Below, one piece after another: positions 58,525-64,000 of a DNA stretch of 64,000 nucleotides (the stretch's first letter is position 1; every line of letters begins with the position of its first letter). Under the pieces are notes generated by a model. It was not told the DNA's origin, did not search any database, and saw only the letters and a list, made by a program, of their open reading frames with translations. Both the position numbers and the translations under genes were made by a program. Source of the DNA: Diphasiastrum complanatum (lineage: Eukaryota > Streptophyta > Lycopodiopsida > Lycopodiales > Lycopodiaceae); the NCBI GenBank assembly GCA_029204225.1, contig CM055110.1, positions 3,318,875-3,382,874 of the forward strand, in the 5' to 3' direction.

Positions 58525-60008
58525 ATGGCCTCGTCCTCCGGATCTAGTCGTGACACGAGCCTAAGTACATTTTTCACTGAATTTGGAATTACTGAGAACT
58601 TAGACTACTTCCACAATTTATTTTGACCATATTTACATGTTTTCAAGCCTTGCGCAACCCAATTCAGAAGTATTTTATGACCATTATGTTAGAGAGATAT
58701 ACTTAGTATACATGTTATCTCCATCCACTCTCCTTCATGCATTACACTGATCTTGTCCATTTCTTCTCACAATTCAAACAGAGACTAGATAGAATGTTTA
58801 CTGAATTGTTTGACCAATTTAAAAGCACTTCGATGTGTTCTTACTGTAAGAGAAAATGTCGTTTTGTTGAATACCAGACTAGTTTCATATTTTTCCTGCT
58901 AGTTTAGATCTCGGATGATGAGGAAGTTGTGACTTTTGACTCTCCAATTGCATTATCCTTAGTTCAATCATCCTTTATAGATATTAGTCACTTCCTTATC
59001 AACACCCATGATAAGAATAGTTTTCCTGATGTTAACACTGATGTGCTTCAGGATTCTTTCATTGGCCATAATATTACTGCTGATGAATCAATGTCTGTCA
59101 ATGAATCTAAATGTCTTTTTAATTTGCATGTGTATCATATAAATGATGATGTATATATTACTACAATTGATTTGTGTCAGTTTTTTGACTATTGTGAGGA
59201 TGAGGTGCTATGTTTATTATCTGACACACCGACTTTGTAGATTTTGAAACAAATGACTCTTGTGCCTAGAATTGATTATGATGATGAGGATGGACTTATG
59301 ACCGGTGAAAAATGCTTGACGAAAGCTTTGTCAAATTTTGTTGAGCATGGACGAAGCATACCATCTGATGAAGAATTCATGGCATTTCAAACCCAGATGG
59401 TCTTCCCTCGTCCATTATTAATGCATTTCATAGATGATTCTTCTTCAGTAGATGGTCATAATATTGATCATCGGGATTTGGTTGCTGCTAACGATGAAGA
59501 ATGTGTAAGTGTTTCAACTTCCTTGCCTAAGAATGTTTTTAGTTTCTTAACTTACTTTTTATTGCAAGATGCACTTGTAATTGATGACTTTGCTACGAGA
59601 TGAAGCGGTTACAGACAACATGTTTCCTTGTTCCAGAGAAATAGTGGACTTGGCCACTATCTTAGGCATTTTCTAAAGAATGAGATCTGTATTGCTCATT
59701 CGAAGTTGAGCCCAATTGGGGAGACTCTGATAATGGCAGTTAAAGTTTTATCTTTTTATCTAGGAGGACATAAATTTGTTAAGACGAATAAGATCATTTT
59801 CGTCAAAAGATCTTATGGTTTGAACATTCTAGATTTTACTGATGGGAATGTTCCTTTAAGGAGCTCCCATTATTCATTGTACTCTACTTATATTGAACTT
59901 AGTGGAAACAAGGATAATGCACATCTATTAGATGCATACTCAAGTAGAGAATTTCTTTATGACAATACAGCCATAGAAGCAGATACAAAAGCTGATGATG
60001 AAGAGTGA
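58525..60008 (+). pseudogene. unrecognised acidic multi-exon protein, broken
   Basis: A start is likely at 58525 (MASSSGSSRDTSLSTFFTEF). Coding-like text then continues in shifting frames (FYDHYVREIYLVYMLSPSTL, DLVHFFSQFKQRLDRMFTEL), an intron may run from a GTAAGA donor at about 58846 to TTTCCTGCTAG near 58904, and a long frame covers 58929-60008. That frame is interrupted by TAG (59238-59240) and TGA (59601-59603) but otherwise keeps one phase for 360 codons. The protein is acidic at its start and end (ADTKADDEE) with a basic central part (GGHKFVKTNKIIFVKRSYGL). I recognise no domain. The single phase with only two stops suggests a recently inactivated gene or transposon protein. Confidence 0.45.
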
Positions 60009-60674
60009 ACACTTTGTATTTTGTTATTATACAATCAATACATTTACATTGAATATTGTTCCTCTCTCTTGTTCCATGAGTTTGCAAGCAATACTGAACT
60101 TGTCATGATTTGATGACAATGATGACTGCATGTCGTTGTTATCTTCTACTCATCAATCATCTAATTTCTCTCTTCTTGTATGAACTTGCATGCTTTTCTA
60201 AACTTGTTGTATTTTGTGGATTTTGTTATTTGTCAAATTTGAACTTTGCAGTAGAACCACTGAAACATTTGACAAATGTAGTTTCATTTTTCATTGGTTC
60301 CTCCATGTTGTGTATTTCGATGAAATGTTGCTCGTGCTTGTCAATGTGACTTCTCCATCCCTTGTGATGATCAAACACTCAGGCTTCCATATGTGTTTGC
60401 AAAAATTGATGTACGATCTCTTAGTATGTGTTGTAGATGTCAAAATCATAATGTCAGTCTTATGTTTGGATCTAAATATATAGGAAAAATTAAAAGCATC
60501 TTGAAGAATTTATACTAACAATGTAATAAGTGATGTGATCCTCTCCTCATGCTTTTGATACTGCATCAACAAACTCGACACAATTCTTTTGTACAAATTT
60601 CTTATCAATATCAAAGAAAGTATCTTTTCTTAGAATTTCAATTATACTATCAAGCTTCTTCCATCCATCAACTT
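60009..60674. other. spacer, no gene
   Basis: AT-rich sequence without a recognisable coding pattern. It lies between the ends of a plus-strand and a minus-strand coding relic (tail-to-tail). Confidence 0.5.
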
Positions 60675-61334
60675 TTAGTACTCTAGTTTAAGAGCGGCTC
60701 TTCTCAAAGTCTTGAGTGGCAGGAATAATATTTGTCCAGACTGAGTGTTGAATATTAGAAGCCTTACCAATATGGTTTGATAGGAATCGACGTGATTTTG
60801 CTCTTGGCTTAGTAGGCATTTCTTATCTTTCCTTGAAAGCTTTTCATCTTTTTGAATTTTGACATGTCCCTTATAAAGTCCTACTTTCGATAAAACATCT
60901 TCTAATCGAGAGATAGCTTCCTTTGCGGATGATGCTGGCTTACTATTCCAAGCAAAAACTATATGAAGATCAATGATCTTTTCTATTAATCTAACTTCTG
61001 CATGAAGAGTGCAAACATGCACATTTTTCAAGGGAATAGGCAACACAGGCTTCCATTTTGGATTTGCATATTCTCTAGTAATTTATGTACTACTCCTAGT
61101 TACATCTTTTGCCATTTTCTTGCAGTACTAACAAGGGTGCTTAGATGTAGCACTGTGAGAGACAGTATACATGCATTTCAATGTTTTCAAATCACCTGCT
61201 AAATGTCATTCAACATTGAAGTCTCCAACTCCTGGAACATTGAGAAATCCTTCATCCACATGGTCCTTGATAATCCTAGGATAAGATGTCCTTGAGAATA
61301 TCCATGATAATATATCATGATCCTCCTTCAGCAC
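60675..61334 (-). pseudogene. transposon-type protein with GDLK and PC-x2-C layout, broken
   Basis: One minus-strand phase from 61334 reads VLKEDHDILSWIFSRTSYPR, DEGFLNVPGVGDFNVE, a TGA, HLAGDLKTLKCMYTVSHSAT, SKHPC, a TAG, YCKKMAKDV, a TAA, then NPKWKPVLPIPLKNVHVCTL, HAEVRLIEKIIDLHIVFAWN and on to a stop at 60675. The order GDLK, then PC-x2-C, then PL-x-x-xH-x-CTLH is reminiscent, from memory, of uncharacterised transposon proteins with a GDLK ... PCFLC ... PPLH arrangement. The link is tentative. The three stops are each one substitution from a sense codon, and the phase is otherwise unbroken over 220 codons. Confidence 0.45.
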
Positions 61335-61482
61335 CTGTCCAAAGAACTAATCAAACTTAGTTTACTATGAATTAATACTATCCATCTTCAAGTGATATGA
61401 CCTTGGGATTGGGACTTTTCTAATTCGAACTTGCTTAAAAGCTTCTCTAATAAGTTTAAATATTGTTGCATATGCTAATACC

Positions 61483-61687
61483 TGCGAAATCACAAGCACC
61501 TTGAACTATAGTCTTATCTAAAAAATTTTGAATGTCCACTATCAAAGACTCTGTTATTTTGCACTTTATATTTGAACTCCTATTTTTCATCATGATACAC
61601 TCAGTGGATTTGTCTGTCAATATTGAGCCCAACGACATTCCAAATGAAGCATTATCCTTAATATTCCGAGGAGCTACTAATGCAGAT
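61483..61687 (-). pseudogene. exon-like segment upstream of the GDLK frame
   Basis: Bounded by TTTTTTTTGCAG (acceptor) and GCAG|GTATTAG (donor) on the minus strand; open throughout, with LVAPRNIKDNASFGMSLGSI, CIMMKNRSSNIKCKITESLI and VDIQNFLDKTIVQGACDFAG. The good splice signals and position suggest an exon of the same gene as 60675-61334, but the phase to that frame did not join with the acceptor I tried. Function unknown. Confidence 0.4.
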
Positions 61688-61803
61688 CTGCAAAAAAAAC
61701 AAATAGTTAGCAAAATATCACCATAGCTGAAACAAATCCAAATGTCATTGATCAAGTTACAAAAATCATAATATGCTTACTTGAATGTATGAATCCTTCT
61801 ATT

Positions 61804-62112
61804 TCAATAACCTCCTTTTGAAAGCGTTTGAATATCCTTGCAACTTTGCTGCTTTCGCTTCTTATTTCCAGTCTTCTTCTTAGCCAATTCCACATCCTTC
61901 AGTAATTGTAAGTTTTCAATTCGAATAGATTGTAAGATTGATTGCATTTGCTCTAGTTCTGATTTGATATCGATTATTATCTTCTGTAATGATTCATTAT
62001 TTCTTTTAAGTTGTTCATTTTCCTCTAAGGTCTTTTGGAGAAGACAATCTCTATTCTGACAATAAGAGGATATCTGTATTAACTCACATTCTAAAAAGTG
62101 AATTTTCTTCAT
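61804..62112 (-). CDS. coiled-coil segment, likely exon of the same minus-strand gene
   Basis: A 102-residue frame whose middle (LLQKTLEENEQLKRNNESLQ, KSELEQMQSILQSIRIENLQ) has clear heptad leucine/isoleucine spacing, and which ends with a basic stretch (AKKKTGNKKRKQQ). A further minus frame just upstream (62162-62383) contains TTLYHLHLPDIPTDLALLLR and may be another exon. They point the same way as 61483-61687 and 60675-61334. No family recognised; coiled coils are not diagnostic. Confidence 0.35.
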   Translation of the reverse strand: MKKIHFLECELIQISSYCQNRDCLLQKTLEENEQLKRNNESLQKIIIDIKSELEQMQSILQSIRIENLQLLKDVELAKKKTGNKKRKQQSCKDIQTLSKGGY

Positions 62113-62383
62113 ATAAAGTTGTTTTTCATGGTTCTTTAATCACTCACAATATCCTAGTAATTTAGTATGCCCATTGCATCCACAAATCCAAGTTCTTCTT
62201 TCCTTCTACCCTATAACGAGAATGATCCTCAACAAATATTTGAATTCTTCTTAGCAAAAGTGCCAAATCAGTAGGGATATCTGGCAAATGTAGATGATAC
62301 AATGTCGTCATAAAAAAAATTAAAGTAATCAGATGCATCAAAATACTAAGAACAGATTTTTTAAAACAAAACAAAATCCTCAT

Positions 62384-64000
62384 CTTTTATTATATTATAT
62401 ACTTCATACCATCAATCCAATCTCCATGCTTTTCTGCTTGATTCAAATTTGGAGATGGTGCTCATATTTTCATTCCAGTAGGTGGTTGGCACTCATATTT
62501 GAAGATGGCGCTCATATTTTCATTCCAATGTGAAGATGGCGTTCATATTTGGAGATGACACTCATATTTTCATTCTAGTGGAGAGAATGCATATTCATAC
62601 ATTTTGCTTTTTTCCCTGATTTGAATTTGGGGATGGCGGTCATATTCTAGATCCAATGAGAAGATTGTCATCTTTGTAACCAATGGAGGGAATGTATTTT
62701 CAGATTTAGACAAGTTAGATTGTGAACAGTTTAGAGTTCTTAACTGTGACCATAGACACTATGGTTAGATCATTGGGAGTTGGGGAGGCCTCGGGAGTGG
62801 TAGGGGCAAGCAAATAAACAATATTGTTTTTTTATTATGATATTTTTCTTTACCCTACATGGCATTCCTTAAAAGGTCTTTTTGATATTGAGAACAACTC
62901 TAATGCTAGGCTAAGTAGGTAAGTTTTAGGGAACCACAATCCCAATGATTTGAGACCATGGTGTTGTCATCATTGTTTTGGGATGAGAGATGGAGCATTG
63001 TCATTACATTGCAGCCTCCATACATTGTGCTTCTCCTTATCAACAAAGAGAGATCCACTTTGGGTCTTCTTTACAATTTTATGTATAGGTGGGAGGCACA
63101 TGAACTGCATAGGGATTATTCTAGCACTAAGAGGCACAAGAAATGCATAGGGCTTATTCAAGTGCTAAGAGATATTTATCAATCCTTGCATTTGATAAGT
63201 CATCCACATTCACGATCTTTATTCTTCCAAATTGAATCTAGGTGTTCAATTGATTAACATGAAAGGTCAGTTGAAACTTGATGTCACTTTTTGTTATTTC
63301 ATAGGCTTGTAGATAAAGAGGGCCATGTCAAACCAAATGGAATTATGCAATGTGTTGTGTTCTTCACACATTGTGGAAGTTGAGAAATAGTACATGTGCA
63401 CATTGAACTCCAAAATGGAGGCACAATTACATTAGCAAGCTCTTCCCTCATGTTGAACTACTGATGCTGATGTGCAATGGCAAATTTGAGATACACAATT
63501 TTTGCTTAAAAATGAGAGACGCTAATTTAAATTACGGATGCCATGTTGCACCCAATTCATTAGCAAGCTCTTTCCTCATGTTGATGTGCTAATGCTGACG
63601 TACAAGGGTAGATTTGAGATGGGCAACTTTTGCTTAGAAATGAGAGACACTAATTTAAATCATCGATGACTTGTGTGAGTGATGCCATGTTGGAAATTTG
63701 GTACGTGTTCCATAACTATAGGGTATAGCCATGCAAGTTATCTTACGAGATTGCGTAGCAGTCACATGTGAGCGAAAACTTGAGTCTGTACTCTCAAATT
63801 CATATAAAGAAGACAAGCAGGCTTTCCTCATCGCAGCTGGTAAGAATTTTGACCAGCTGTGAATCAATTTATCTTAGAGAATGGTGCCTGAAATTGTTCT
63901 AAAGCAAATCTAATGTTTGTTTTAGATAAAAGAGTAAAATTTTAGCTCAACTTTTACAAAAGGGAATGGCCTTTTAAGAATCCTTAACAGCCCTTACCAC
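62384..64000. other. spacer with short duplications
   Basis: No gene seen. Repeats: GCTCATATTTTCATTCCA-type units of about 43 bp, three to four copies (62455-62580); GCATAGGG(A/C)TTATTC twice (63108-63170); and a unit of about 125-130 bp with TTAGCAAGCTCTT, CATGTTGA, AATGAGAGAC and TAATTTAAAT twice (about 63430-63660). Confidence 0.6.

Noticed and set aside
58929-61334. RNA editing of in-frame stops as in fern organelles
   Set aside because: U-to-C editing of stops is known for organelle transcripts, whereas this is nuclear, transposon-rich DNA; mutation is the simpler reading.
1-64000. tRNA, rRNA, CRISPR arrays, bacterial-type operons or organelle insertions
   Set aside because: Scanned by eye for tRNA T-arm patterns, conserved rRNA strings, spaced direct repeats and plastid or mitochondrial genes; none was found.

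Overview
This is nuclear DNA from a land plant with a large, transposon-filled genome. The evidence is two spliced GH28 polygalacturonase-like genes, the C-terminal part of a plant proline/amino-acid transporter gene, plant-type Copia and Ty3/gypsy (chromovirus) retroelements, a hAT (DUF659) transposase relic, AT-rich spacers, long introns and several microsatellites. A fern or another large-genome non-model plant would fit, but nothing seen fixes the species. There are no rRNA or tRNA genes and no CRISPR.

Layout. 0-3.3 kb: an inverted chromovirus LTR remnant, a decayed hAT transposase and a GC-rich hairpin. 3.6-5.0 kb (+): four exons encoding the C-terminal two thirds of a ProT-type transporter; the 5' exons are absent. 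5.2-7.3 kb: tandem repeats. 7.5-11.1 kb (-): intact five-exon polygalacturonase-like gene PG1. 11.1-12.1 kb: its upstream repeat array. 12.1-32.5 kb: a spacer of about 20 kb holding a rearranged Copia relic (15.2-18.4 kb), a second Copia relic with its 5' LTR and primer-binding site (19.3-23.8 kb), a Ty3/gypsy relic (26.7-27.8 kb) and simple and tandem repeats. 32.5-33.6 kb: a mirror-image copy of the upstream array. 33.7-46.8 kb (+): PG2, the divergent paralogue of PG1, with intact exons but a 9.8-kb fourth intron that contains an 8.3-kb antisense LTR element without recognisable gag or pol. 47-53 kb: a 311-bp direct duplication, a degenerate chromovirus pol ending in a chromodomain, and its 3' LTR. 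54-62.4 kb: broken, intron-containing coding segments on both strands. They include a divergent histone H3-fold (CENH3-like) segment with a long basic C-terminal tail, a transposon-type protein with a GDLK and PC-x2-C layout, a coiled-coil segment, an acidic protein, and a solo LTR with a perfect 5-bp target duplication. 62.4-64 kb: short tandem duplications only.

How the genes relate. PG1 and PG2 share exon lengths for exons 1-4, start context, 3' flank and about 1 kb of upstream repeats. They are therefore the arms of one inverted (head-to-head) duplication that was later pushed apart by retroelements. Both should be secreted wall-acting proteins. The transporter fragment is unrelated to them. 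The remainder is mobile DNA in various stages of decay; many of its in-frame stops are explained by single C-to-T or G-to-A changes.

The item most worth following is the H3-like segment at 56.0-56.9 kb (-) and the cluster of unidentified broken genes around it. All alignments were made by eye and no database was searched.
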